Shown here in pieces: positions 8,064 through 16,480 of a stretch of 42,824 bases of DNA (position 1 is its first letter; every line of letters starts with the position of its first letter). The notes under the pieces were generated by a model that was not told where the DNA came from, ran no database searches, and saw only the letters and a program-made list of their open reading frames with translations. Location: assembly GCA_918298275.1 (NCBI GenBank), contig CAKJZO010000017.1:1-42824 (forward strand), given 5' to 3'. The position numbers and the translations under genes were made by a program. Source of the stretch: Spirochaetota bacterium (GTDB lineage Bacteria; Spirochaetota; Spirochaetia; Sphaerochaetales; Sphaerochaetaceae).

Positions 8064-8606
8064 ATGAAAGTTGTCGTTTCGCTGCTCTTGGTGGCCGTTC
8101 TGGCAATGACAGCGCTTTTTGCCGGGGCAATAAACCTCGGGATGGACCTCAAGGAGGTCAAGGATACCAACGTCACCGATTTCATCAACTACATGAATGA
8201 AAACGGAATCATGGATTCAAGATTCTACTATTACGGGGTTTTCCTGGACAATGCAGGAGACTACTACGTTGCCCTCACCCCCAGCGGATTCGAATACGGC
8301 GAGGATCTCCAGCTTTATTTCTATGACGATAATGTCGAGATGTTCTGGTTCAGCGACGTATATGTGGATGACGACAACTACCTGTATGTACTCTATGTAA
8401 TCAACGAGTTTGCAAATTCATACCGCGCCTGGTCAACGCTCTACATCAGCAACTATGACGGCTGCCTCTCCTCCACCTCCATAATGTCCGTCGCAGGGCT
8501 TGAATCCTGTGCTGAGGCAATCTGGGCAAGACTGGAACCGTTCGTACTGCTCTCGGATGAAGGATATTCCAGAGTGAAGGCTGCATTGAGCGCACCTGAA
8601 GAATAA
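8064..8606 (+). CDS. exported protein of unknown function
   Basis: A 180-residue protein with a signal peptide of about 22 residues ending ALFAGA. The mature part is acidic and very rich in Tyr and Asp, with stretches such as VYVDDDNYLYV that look like beta-strands. I do not recognise a family. GAGGAG precedes the ATG. The stop lies 11 bases before the MoxR ATPase gene on the same strand, so it is probably the first gene of that operon and may be an envelope partner or client of the MoxR system. It contains few Cys and no lipobox. Confidence 0.65.
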   Translation: MKVVVSLLLVAVLAMTALFAGAINLGMDLKEVKDTNVTDFINYMNENGIMDSRFYYYGVFLDNAGDYYVALTPSGFEYGEDLQLYFYDDNVEMFWFSDVYVDDDNYLYVLYVINEFANSYRAWSTLYISNYDGCLSSTSIMSVAGLESCAEAIWARLEPFVLLSDEGYSRVKAALSAPEE

Positions 8607-8617
8607 GGGAGATATCT

Positions 8618-9559
8618 ATGGAAACCAAACTTTTCACAAGCTGCAAAGACAGACTCATATCCAACTGCTCCAAGGTAATCGTGGGCAAGGAGGATGTAAC
8701 GGAGCAGATCATAATCTGCCTGATCGCCTCGGGACACGTATTGCTGGAAGACCTTCCGGGAACAGGAAAGACCATGCTTCTGAGAGCATTCTCAAAGAGC
8801 ATCGGAGGGGATTTCAAGAGAATCCAGTTCACCCCGGACCTCATGCCCAGCGACCTTACAGGCATCAATTTCTACAACCAGAAGAAGGGAGAGTTCGAGT
8901 TCCGCAGAGGACCGCTCTTTGCCAACATAGTGCTGGCAGATGAAATCAACAGGGCCGTTCCCAGAAGCCAGAGCGCCCTTCTGGAGGTCATGGAAGAGAA
9001 GCAGCTCTCGATCGACGGAACGACCTACCGCCTGGAAGAGCCCTACATGGTCATGGCAACCCAGAACCCCGTCGAATCCTACGGCACCTTCCCTCTCCCG
9101 GAAGCCCAGTTGGACAGGTTCTTCATGAAGCTGTCTCTAGGCTACATGACACGTGATCAGGAAATCGGCATCCTCAGACGGCAGGAAACCATCAGGATCA
9201 TCGAGGAGCTCGGACAGGTCGTCAGCACCGACGAGATCCTTCAGATGCGCAGGGCCTTCAGCCAGGTGACCGTCAGCGATGAGATTGCCGCCTACATCAT
9301 GCAGATAATCGAATACACGCGAAGCAGCAGCCTTCTCGTAAACGGAGTATCCACCCGCGGCTCGCTCGCCCTCTACAAGGCCAGCCAGATCCACGCCGCC
9401 CTCAACGGAAGGGACTTCGTCATTCCCGAAGACGTCAAGAAGGAAGCCATGGCAGTCCTGCCCCACAGGATCATGCTCTCGGGCAGAAGCCATCTGGGCA
9501 ACATGGGCTTCGTACGCAACATGCTTGAAGACATCGAGGTGCCTCTGGAGCAGGGCTGA
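8618..9559 (+). CDS. MoxR family AAA+ ATPase
   Basis: A 313-residue AAA+ ATPase of the MoxR group, which act as chaperone-like maturation factors for partner proteins, often with von Willebrand A or DUF58 proteins. Walker A is DLPGTGKT (residues 45-52). Walker B is IVLADEINR, followed by the typical AVPRSQSALLEVMEE helix and sensor 1 ATQNP. Arg finger and sensor 2 regions follow in STRGSLALYKA. The downstream DUF58 gene overlaps by one base (TGATG), so the two are coupled. The target may be one of the exported proteins nearby, but that is inference. Confidence 0.93.
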   Translation: METKLFTSCKDRLISNCSKVIVGKEDVTEQIIICLIASGHVLLEDLPGTGKTMLLRAFSKSIGGDFKRIQFTPDLMPSDLTGINFYNQKKGEFEFRRGPLFANIVLADEINRAVPRSQSALLEVMEEKQLSIDGTTYRLEEPYMVMATQNPVESYGTFPLPEAQLDRFFMKLSLGYMTRDQEIGILRRQETIRIIEELGQVVSTDEILQMRRAFSQVTVSDEIAAYIMQIIEYTRSSSLLVNGVSTRGSLALYKASQIHAALNGRDFVIPEDVKKEAMAVLPHRIMLSGRSHLGNMGFVRNMLEDIEVPLEQG

Positions 9560-10620
9560 TGCTTGGATTCGTCTTCATAGGTCTGCTGGCCGCCGCCATC
9601 ATATTGGAGATCATCAGCCTCAGGAAACCCCTCAAGCATGTGGTCATCAGCTATGACCTGGACATGCTCATGGCCGAACCCGGCGAGCAGATCACAGTCA
9701 GCTACAGCGTGACCAACACAGGCATTTTCCCGATTTTCTACCTCGGCGTCTCATTCTCCTTCGAAGGCGGAATCAGTATCCTTGAAGACAGCAAATGGGC
9801 CGAAAAGCACGTCACACGCAGCTTCACGGGCATCAGCGTGGACAACAGCTATTTCCTTCCCGGAGGCAAGACAGTCAGAGGCCGATTCCGCATAGCCCTG
9901 CAGAAGCGCGGAATCTACCGCATGGGCAGATGCTACCTCGAAGCAGGCGACCTGCTTGGCCTGAATGTATCGGTCTCATCCACGGAAGGCAACAGAACCA
10001 TAATCTGCACGGCACCCATGGCCGAATCGGACCCGCCGGTGAACGTCCTCGGAGGATTTCTAGGGGATATCTCGGTCCGCCGCTTCATCATGGAAGACCC
10101 CAGTCTTCTTGTGGGCTACAGGGAATATACCGGCTACGAACCAATGAAGAAGATTTCCTGGATCCAGAGCGCAAAGACCGGAAAACTCATGGTCAAGCAG
10201 AATGACTTCACGCTGGACACCGATGTGGCCATAGCCGTCAACCTGGAACGCAACGAGGCCTCCATGGCGGACATGGAGAAACTCTTTGAACTGACAAGAA
10301 CCGTATGCGAGAAGCTCGAGGAGATGAAGATCCCCTACGCCTTCATTTCCAACGGAGACCTGCGCGAGTTCCAGCAGGGCTTCGGAAGGGCCCATCTGGG
10401 AGCCATACTCAGAACAATAGGTATTTCGGGAGCGGTCTGCTACAATAGTTTTGAGAACCTCATAGACAAGTGCATCGCCGGAAACCGCAGCAACAGAAGC
10501 TATATTCTGGTGACACCCCGTCTGGACAACGACGGCAAGCACAGTCTGGACAGACTCAGAAGCGTTTCGGATCATGAGGTCTGCGTCATAATTGCAGACA
10601 GAAAGGAGGAAAGAGCATGA
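9559..10620 (+). CDS. DUF58 domain protein
   Basis: A 353-residue protein with a hydrophobic N-terminal segment (residues 1-20), a beta-rich middle and the DUF58 signature near residue 195: YREYTGYEPMKKISW followed by SAKTGKLMV. DUF58 proteins contain a degenerate von Willebrand A fold and are encoded beside MoxR ATPases in many phyla. The gene starts inside the stop codon of moxR and its own stop overlaps the next start (ATGA), so the three genes form a tight operon. The likely role is a membrane-attached partner of the MoxR ATPase in envelope protein or metal-centre maturation; no specific function is established. Confidence 0.88.
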   Translation: MLGFVFIGLLAAAIILEIISLRKPLKHVVISYDLDMLMAEPGEQITVSYSVTNTGIFPIFYLGVSFSFEGGISILEDSKWAEKHVTRSFTGISVDNSYFLPGGKTVRGRFRIALQKRGIYRMGRCYLEAGDLLGLNVSVSSTEGNRTIICTAPMAESDPPVNVLGGFLGDISVRRFIMEDPSLLVGYREYTGYEPMKKISWIQSAKTGKLMVKQNDFTLDTDVAIAVNLERNEASMADMEKLFELTRTVCEKLEEMKIPYAFISNGDLREFQQGFGRAHLGAILRTIGISGAVCYNSFENLIDKCIAGNRSNRSYILVTPRLDNDGKHSLDRLRSVSDHEVCVIIADRKEERA

Positions 10621-11849
10621 AGGCACCAGCCAGCCTGAGAGTAATCTGCTTCATGTGTTTCATTTTCGTAATCCTCAGCACAATGCCCTTTTTGGGCAAT
10701 AGTAGCGGATTATTCGCTTTCTTCACGGCAATCTGTACCATCGTCTGCCTGCTGAGCGCAAAGGCAAAGAGTTGGGCCGTCCGCCTTGTTGTATCTCTTG
10801 TTCCGCTTGCGGCGCTCTGCGTAACGCTGTTTTTCAGTGCCTTGGAAATCGCCAAGGTCCTGTTCATCGCCATTGCGGCCGTCCTTCTCTACTTCACGGT
10901 CTTCATGACCATGGGAAAATTCGAGAAGGAATACTGGAAGTTCAGGAAAATCTACATTGGTCTTCTTTCCGCATCCGTATTCATCTCCCTTATCTACCTT
11001 CTGATCTATATTGCCGTAGTACCGGAAACCAAGCAGACCATGAACCTCTCCGGCGTACTGGGATTCACGGTAGCTTTCGCCCTCATGGGAATGTTCGTCA
11101 TGACGGAGATGAGATCCGGAGAGCCTGATGCAAAATGGCGCGCGAAGAACGCGGGACGCATCCTTGCAGCCTTCAGCTTCGCAGCTGCAGCGCTTATCCT
11201 TCTCTATCTGATCCTGTCCTTCCTGTTCTCCCTGATAACTCCTACCCTGGGTCCCCATGCCCCTGAACTGAGGACGGAACGGATCCGCTTCCAGAACGTC
11301 TACGCCATCGGCTATACGCCTCTGACCAGTCCCAACGGCCAGCAGGTCTACGATGAAGAGACCATGAATGATGACAAGCCGCTGGATGAGATAGTCAGGG
11401 AAAAGGACAGAGGCTTCCACTGGGAGTATGTGGCCATCGGCGTCATCATTATCGGTGCTGCAGGATTCTTCTGTTACAGATATCTGAAGAAGAAAAAGAC
11501 AAAAGCCGGTGAAGAAGTCAGGCAGATTTCACCTGAAGAAAAGATCAATCTGGATAACATCATGAAGATCCGCATGATCTACAGGCAGTACATCTCCCAT
11601 CTGAGGAAAAACGGCATCCAGATCAACAGGGGAACCACAACCGAGGAACTGCTGGACCGTTCAAGGGAAACTGCAGCAGAAGATGAATCGGAACCGAATC
11701 CGGAGAATCTGGAAGCCGGAACCGAGGCAGAGGAAAAGCTGAGGGAAATCTACATCAGAGCCCGCTACGGAGCTCCCGAGTCCATTACTCCGGAAGATGC
11801 CACCGAGGCTGTCAGACTGCTAGCCGAGATCACTGAACCCAAGGAGTGA
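10617..11849 (+). CDS. membrane protein with DUF4129-like C-terminus
   Basis: A 410-residue protein with about six membrane helices in residues 1-210, an extracytoplasmic stretch of about 60 residues, one further helix near 275-290 (AIGVIIIGAAGFFCY) and a charged cytosolic tail. The tail, with MIYRQYISHLRKNGI, TTEELLDR and EEKLREIYIRARYG, resembles the DUF4129 domain often found at the end of transglutaminase-like proteins of MoxR operons. No transglutaminase Cys-His-Asp motif is visible, so this would be the membrane platform alone. It ends six bases from a convergent esterase gene with no terminator between them. Confidence 0.7.
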   Translation: MKAPASLRVICFMCFIFVILSTMPFLGNSSGLFAFFTAICTIVCLLSAKAKSWAVRLVVSLVPLAALCVTLFFSALEIAKVLFIAIAAVLLYFTVFMTMGKFEKEYWKFRKIYIGLLSASVFISLIYLLIYIAVVPETKQTMNLSGVLGFTVAFALMGMFVMTEMRSGEPDAKWRAKNAGRILAAFSFAAAALILLYLILSFLFSLITPTLGPHAPELRTERIRFQNVYAIGYTPLTSPNGQQVYDEETMNDDKPLDEIVREKDRGFHWEYVAIGVIIIGAAGFFCYRYLKKKKTKAGEEVRQISPEEKINLDNIMKIRMIYRQYISHLRKNGIQINRGTTTEELLDRSRETAAEDESEPNPENLEAGTEAEEKLREIYIRARYGAPESITPEDATEAVRLLAEITEPKE

Positions 11850-11855
11850 CCGTGG

Positions 11856-13619
11856 TCAGAGCGTAAAGCCCTGCCACCTGTCCATGATTTCGTATAGTTT
11901 AAGATAGGGCTCGTCAATCATCCCTATGTTGTCTCCGAACTCCATCAATCTGGTTGAGGAAGCGTTCTGTTCGAACACGGGAAGTCCTTCGCCGTTGGGA
12001 TTGCCGGTCCTTGCGAAATTGGCCCAGTAGCTGTTCATAAGCGAACTCAGGCTGCGGTCTGCATCGCTGTAGAGCTTGGATTCTTCCGGGATTCTGCCGA
12101 AAGCATAGATGAGCTCTCCGCTGTGCCAGCTGCCCAGGCTCCTGTTGTCCATGGAGAAGAGGTACTCGTAGGTCGGAATCCCCTCTTCGGAAGCCAGCCG
12201 GTTGAGACAGTAGTGCGGATAGTTGAAGAACACGGCTCCGTAGACTTCTGCCCAGTATTTGTCTGCTTCGTCATCTGTGCTTGCAGGATAGGCGGCAAGC
12301 ACATCATCGGCAGCATCCCTGAAGTAGGCTCGGATCTTGGACTCGTAGTTCTTCATGTTTGCCTTTCCGAAAATGATGAACGGACCGCTCTCCTCAAGAT
12401 TGAATCCGTGCAGCAATGCCTCTTCATTGTGGATACCCTGCTTCCTCAGTTCGTAAGGGGATGCCGGAAGCACATAGCCGTCTACGGTGATGTGATGCTG
12501 TGAGGAAAGCTCGCCGACCAGGGTCGATGCATCGAGCTTTCTAAGGTCCTCTGCCGAAGAGCAGCTGTATCTGGCCTTCAGAGAGTTTCCGGATCTGAGA
12601 GCCGACTCCAGCGTCCTGTAAGAGTGCGGCGGATTGACGGAAGAGACCGTGCTGCTTTCCAGTATGGCTCTTCTGAACAGGCCCTTTGCAAGCGGAGACA
12701 CGCAGAGGGCATCCACACACACCGAGCCGGCGCTCTCACCCACGATGGTCACATTGTCCGGATCTCCTCCGAAGGCGACGATATTGTCGCGGACCCACTG
12801 AAGGGCCTTGATCTGGTCCAGAAGCCCGTAGTTGCCCGTGGTACCGTCCTCTTTCAGAAGCTGTTCGTCTGCATAGAAACCGAACACTCCGAGACGATAG
12901 CCCATATTGACCGTGACTATGCCGTTTCTTGCAAAAGTCGCGCCGTTGTAATCCTTGTACCAGGGCTGGCCGGTCTGCAGAGATCCGCCGTGGATGTAAA
13001 CCAGAACGGGCAATCCGCTCTGCTTTCCGGCAGGTTTCCAGACATTGATGTAGAGGCTGTCTTCACTTACGGGCGGCCTGTAGTTGTCCTTGAGAGATAT
13101 CTTGTAATCGTGGTAGCCGATTATGCGTACAAGCGAGTCATAGATGGGCAGATTTGTGGTCTGCATGGACATGGGTGCAAAGGATGCGCACTCAAGAACG
13201 CCTTCCCACGGCTCGGGATCCTGCGGGGCTCTCCACCTCAGGTCTCCTACCGGGGGCTTGGCATACGGAATACCGGCAAAGACCTCTACGCTTTTGTCCG
13301 CTGTATACACCCCGCTGACTTTTCCGAACTGTGTATTGATAGCTTCGGTGGCCACGGGCTTGGAAGCATCGGAGGCCGGAACTGCCTTGACTGGAGGCCA
13401 GGATATAATCAGTACCGCAAAGAAGAGAGCGATATAGAGCACCCAAGCGATGAGCTTGAGGACCCACATCTTTGAAAATACGTGCTTGAAGAAAAACGGA
13501 AACACAGCTGCAACGAACAGAAAGATGAGCCACCCCAACATGGTGTTGTGATTGAGTTCTAGAACAGCTGCAAAAAGTGTTGTCAGTATGCCGTAGAAGA
13601 TCCAGAATGCAATCTTCAT
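11856..13619 (-). CDS. membrane-anchored type B carboxylesterase
   Basis: A 587-residue alpha/beta hydrolase. Residues 1-75 hold three hydrophobic helices, unusual for this family, followed by a type-B carboxylesterase domain. It has an oxyanion loop HGGS (210-213), a nucleophile elbow GESAG (S296), a likely acidic residue in GFNLEES and the catalytic His in WHSGELIYAFG. This should hydrolyse carboxylic esters at the cell surface or in the periplasm. The ATG overlaps the stop of the upstream hydrolase (ATGA), so the two are coupled and may act on the same substrate. The three-helix N-terminal anchor is the odd feature; the esterase part has normal length. Confidence 0.85.
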   Translation of the reverse strand: MKIAFWIFYGILTTLFAAVLELNHNTMLGWLIFLFVAAVFPFFFKHVFSKMWVLKLIAWVLYIALFFAVLIISWPPVKAVPASDASKPVATEAINTQFGKVSGVYTADKSVEVFAGIPYAKPPVGDLRWRAPQDPEPWEGVLECASFAPMSMQTTNLPIYDSLVRIIGYHDYKISLKDNYRPPVSEDSLYINVWKPAGKQSGLPVLVYIHGGSLQTGQPWYKDYNGATFARNGIVTVNMGYRLGVFGFYADEQLLKEDGTTGNYGLLDQIKALQWVRDNIVAFGGDPDNVTIVGESAGSVCVDALCVSPLAKGLFRRAILESSTVSSVNPPHSYRTLESALRSGNSLKARYSCSSAEDLRKLDASTLVGELSSQHHITVDGYVLPASPYELRKQGIHNEEALLHGFNLEESGPFIIFGKANMKNYESKIRAYFRDAADDVLAAYPASTDDEADKYWAEVYGAVFFNYPHYCLNRLASEEGIPTYEYLFSMDNRSLGSWHSGELIYAFGRIPEESKLYSDADRSLSSLMNSYWANFARTGNPNGEGLPVFEQNASSTRLMEFGDNIGMIDEPYLKLYEIMDRWQGFTL

Positions 13620-14626
13620 ATCTCAATGTCCTCACCGAGGAAGTATTTTGCACAGAATTTGTCCATGTACTCGATGAACAGCCTCTGCTTGTCGGGATCG
13701 CATATGAGCATGTGGCCTGACTTCTCATAGACAAGACCCACATTGGTCACATTATGCTCTTTAAGGGCTTGCTCGAGGACAAGACGGCTTGCCGGCGGCA
13801 CTATGCCGTCCAGAACGCCGTAGGCAAAGAGGATGGGAACACTGTCATCGGTAATGTAGGTGTAAGGCGATACCTTCTTCCAGTACGCCTCGGCACTGCC
13901 GTCCTTGACCATCTCTTCTGTGACCTCTTCCCCAGAGAACTGGCTGATCCAGGCAGCATCGGCCTTGTAGGAACCGTTGAGGCCCGTGGATTTGAGCATG
14001 AGCTTGTGAAGCTCGCCGTTGCGCCAGATGGAGGGCTCGAAGGTCGAGGGCCCGGACTGCTGGAGGATGAACTTCACGGGAAGAGCGGGATCTGCGTCGG
14101 CAACGTCGAATCCGTACATCATGGCCTGGCAGGCGCCTGCGGAGAAACCGTGGGTGGCCATGTCGACAAGGTTTATTCCTATGTCGGCTTCTGCGCATCT
14201 GGCCTTGATGGCCCCTACTGCAGCCCTGACCTGGCTGTTGACCAGCATGATGTTGGTATCAGTGGTATCGGTCTTGAGGGTATAGCTGATAGTGGCTGCG
14301 GTATAGCCCTTTGATGCGATGTTGCGGCACCAGAGTTCTCCGTCGTTCTTGCTTCCGCTCTGCCAGCTTCCGCCGTGGATAAAGAGAATCAGATGAGTGG
14401 CCTTGGGGTCGGTCGTGTCCTCGGGAAGGTAGAGATCATAGACCTCGCGCTCGCCCTCGCCGTATCTGAGGTCGGTCAGGACAGTGCCGTTGTATTCCAC
14501 CTGGAGAATGCCGTTTGCATCCATCCACTTGCTGCGTGCATCAATGGTTGCAAAGCAGCTCGGAAAGAGCTGAAGAACGGCAAGCCCTAAGGCAACGATA
14601 ATCCCTTTTATTCCAATCGGTTTCAT
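13616..14626 (-). CDS. exported alpha/beta hydrolase (acetyl-esterase-like)
   Basis: A 336-residue hydrolase with a signal peptide; LFPSC at residue 24 may be a lipobox. It has the oxyanion motif FIHGGSW (HGG 84-86), a nucleophile elbow GFSAG (S162), an Asp in GVLDGIVPP and a His in KSGHMLI, which together make a full triad of the BD-FAE/esterase-lipase group. The start at 14626 is supported by AGGGGGA. A second ATG at 14656 also has a possible GAGG site. The open frame extends much further upstream, but that part is antisense-like sequence over the P13-like gene. Translation is coupled to the carboxylesterase downstream. Confidence 0.8.
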   Translation of the reverse strand: MKPIGIKGIIVALGLAVLQLFPSCFATIDARSKWMDANGILQVEYNGTVLTDLRYGEGEREVYDLYLPEDTTDPKATHLILFIHGGSWQSGSKNDGELWCRNIASKGYTAATISYTLKTDTTDTNIMLVNSQVRAAVGAIKARCAEADIGINLVDMATHGFSAGACQAMMYGFDVADADPALPVKFILQQSGPSTFEPSIWRNGELHKLMLKSTGLNGSYKADAAWISQFSGEEVTEEMVKDGSAEAYWKKVSPYTYITDDSVPILFAYGVLDGIVPPASRLVLEQALKEHNVTNVGLVYEKSGHMLICDPDKQRLFIEYMDKFCAKYFLGEDIEI

Positions 14627-14658
14627 TTTTCCCCCTACTTTACCTTTTTCGGCCATCG

Positions 14659-15042
14659 TCAGTACCTCGATGGAGATTGAAGTCCTATGATCTTGGATGC
14701 AATCAGCATTACTACCCCGGAAGCAAGGATTCCGGCACTGATATAGATGTCGGCCTTGGTCACTTCGCCTACCATGGCCCTGTAACCGCTGTACATGAAG
14801 ATGCTTGCCCAGAGGCTCAGTCCACCGGTGACGGCCAGTGCCGACCCGGTGATATCCAAAGCCATTAGCTTCTTTGCAGTCTGCAGATCTCCCTGATGTC
14901 TGGACCCGACTCCGAAACCGATGAAGGTGTTCTGGAGCTGGAACTTCTTTACCTCTTCCTTTGTGAATGAGGCATTGTCCGAAGCATAGAGTGCGGTGCA
15001 GACCAGCAAGGCCAGAAACAGGATTGCAAGTGCTTTCTTCAT
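14659..15042 (-). CDS. small membrane protein resembling spirochaetal P13 family
   Basis: A 127-residue protein with a signal peptide (cleavage near LYASD), then a QNTFIGFGVGSRHQGD segment and two membrane helices. The FGxGS-x-x-QGD pattern and the C-terminal helix ending in an aromatic residue resemble the P13 porin-like family first described in Borrelia and common in spirochaetes; this match is from memory and tentative. The start at 15042 (not 15057) is chosen because a promoter-like -35/-10 pair ends six bases before it and the signal peptide begins there. No ribosome binding site is visible. It lies upstream of the esterase pair on the same strand. Confidence 0.65.
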   Translation of the reverse strand: MKKALAILFLALLVCTALYASDNASFTKEEVKKFQLQNTFIGFGVGSRHQGDLQTAKKLMALDITGSALAVTGGLSLWASIFMYSGYRAMVGEVTKADIYISAGILASGVVMLIASKIIGLQSPSRY

Positions 15043-15048
15043 ACTTTT

Positions 15049-15077
15049 TATATACATCGCACGATGGGAACATTCAA
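15049..15077 (-). promoter_or_regulatory. promoter of the P13-like gene, leaderless spacing
   Basis: On the minus strand TTGAAT (15072-15077) and TATATA (15049-15054) are 17 bases apart, and the -10 box ends six bases before the ATG at 15042. Transcription would start at about the start codon. Confidence 0.5.
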
Positions 15078-15101
15078 GCAGGTTTTGTTATATAGCCTGT
15101 C

Positions 15102-15130
15102 TTCACAACAGCGCTCCGAAGCTTTAGAAT
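15102..15130 (+). promoter_or_regulatory. promoter of the 41-residue membrane peptide gene
   Basis: TTCACA (15102-15107) and TAGAAT (15125-15130), both 5 of 6 to the sigma-70 consensus, are 17 bases apart. The -10 box ends exactly six bases before the ATG at 15137. Confidence 0.6.
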
Positions 15131-15136
15131 CAAGAC

Positions 15137-15262
15137 ATGAACTTCCGAATCCCGTTATGGCTCAGAATCACCATCGCCGCCCTGCTCGGCATTGCCCTGC
15201 TTGCCGTCATCTTCACCGGCGGGAAGATGCTTCTGGACATCTGGACCAACGCTCAGAAATAG
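15137..15262 (+). CDS. 41-residue single-helix membrane protein
   Basis: A short frame starting MNFRIPLWLR and ending WTNAQK, with one hydrophobic helix (about residues 11-28) after a positively charged N-terminus, so the C-terminus is probably outside. I do not recognise a family. Support comes from the promoter-like hexamers with 17-base spacing placed six bases before the ATG, the clean helix design, and its fit in an otherwise empty gap between the P13-like gene and the alcohol dehydrogenase. There is no ribosome binding site, as expected for a leaderless message. The dehydrogenase gene begins 51 bases downstream and may share the transcript. Confidence 0.55.
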   Translation: MNFRIPLWLRITIAALLGIALLAVIFTGGKMLLDIWTNAQK

Positions 15263-15313
15263 TTTGAGAACTCATTCGAGCTATAGTAGAATTGGAAGAC
15301 AGCAGGAGAGACG

Positions 15314-16468
15314 ATGCAGAACTTCACATACAACATCCCCACGATCATTAACTTCGGAATCGACCAGCTTTCCCATCTGGCCGACCTCAGGGAGTCCGGG
15401 GACAGAGTGCTCTATGTCTACGGCGGCGGCTCGATCAAAGCCAACGGGCTCTACGACAGATCCATGAAGATCCTCAGGGATGCAGGACTTGAAGTATACG
15501 AGCTTGCGGGAATAGAACCCAATCCGAGGATCCAGACCATCCGCGAGGGCGTGAATATCTGCAGAAACAAGATGGTGGACATGGTCCTGGCCGTCGGCGG
15601 AGGATCCGTAATCGACAGCGCCAAGGTCATAGCTGCAGGCGCCTGTTACGACGGCGACCCGTGGGACCTGGTCATCAAGCCCGAGCTGATTTCGGAATGC
15701 CTTCCCATCTATACGGTTCTCACCATTGCCGCAACAGGAAGCGAGATGGACACGTTCGCAGTCATCTCCGACCTGACAAAGAATGAGAAATGGGGAACCT
15801 GGTCCGATTTCTTCGCTCCCAGGATGTCAATCCTGGACCCGACTCTCACCTACAGCGTCCCCAGAAGGCAGACCAGCGCCGGTGTGGCCGACATCATGAG
15901 TCATACACTGGAGAACTACTTCAACAACGAGAAGGGAGCCTACCTTCAGGCACGTCTGGCTGAGGGAATTCTCAAGACCCTCATCAACTACGGTCCCATA
16001 GCATTGGAACAGCCCGACAACTACGAGGCCAGGGCGAATCTGATGTGGAGCTCGTCGCTTGCCATCAACGGGCTTCTGTCCTGCGGATCAAATGTCGGCT
16101 GGGCGGTACACCCCATGGAGCACGAACTCTCGGCATTCTATGACATCACACACGGCGAGGGCCTTGCCATCCTCACCCCTCACTTCCTGGAATTCGCCCT
16201 CAACAAGGACAATGTCTGGAAGTATGTAGAGTATGCCAAGAACGTGTTCGGCATCACCGAAGGAACCGAGATGGAGATCGCACGCGATGCGATCCGTGCA
16301 ACCAAGGATTTCTTCAAGCGCATGAGGCTGCCCTCCACCCTCTCCGAACTGGGAATCGATGACGAATACTTCGACATCATGGCAGAAAAGGCGGCCGCAG
16401 GCTGCTTCGGAACTTTCGTCGAGCTTACCAAGGACGATATCATCTCGATCTTCAGGGCATCGCTCTGA
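15314..16468 (+). CDS. iron-containing alcohol dehydrogenase
   Basis: A 384-residue member of the group III alcohol dehydrogenases (butanol dehydrogenase/YqhD type), which reduce aldehydes with NAD(P)H during fermentation. The cofactor-binding GGGSVIDSAK lies near residue 96. The metal-binding region includes DPTLTYSVP, the GVADIMSHTLENY helix and the HPMEHELSAFYDITHGEGLAI block with its conserved His residues. AGGAG precedes the ATG. An XRE regulator starts 12 bases after the stop and is probably cotranscribed. Substrate (butanal, lactaldehyde or other) cannot be told from sequence alone. Confidence 0.9.
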   Translation: MQNFTYNIPTIINFGIDQLSHLADLRESGDRVLYVYGGGSIKANGLYDRSMKILRDAGLEVYELAGIEPNPRIQTIREGVNICRNKMVDMVLAVGGGSVIDSAKVIAAGACYDGDPWDLVIKPELISECLPIYTVLTIAATGSEMDTFAVISDLTKNEKWGTWSDFFAPRMSILDPTLTYSVPRRQTSAGVADIMSHTLENYFNNEKGAYLQARLAEGILKTLINYGPIALEQPDNYEARANLMWSSSLAINGLLSCGSNVGWAVHPMEHELSAFYDITHGEGLAILTPHFLEFALNKDNVWKYVEYAKNVFGITEGTEMEIARDAIRATKDFFKRMRLPSTLSELGIDDEYFDIMAEKAAAGCFGTFVELTKDDIISIFRASL

Positions 16469-16480
16469 CATGCTGCTGCA

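Noticed and set aside
14627-15073. N-terminal extension of the exported hydrolase frame to 485 codons
   Set aside because: The extra part overlaps the P13-like gene in another frame on the same strand, has low-quality sequence rich in Arg/His, and would bury the signal peptide. The internal start has AGGGGGA.
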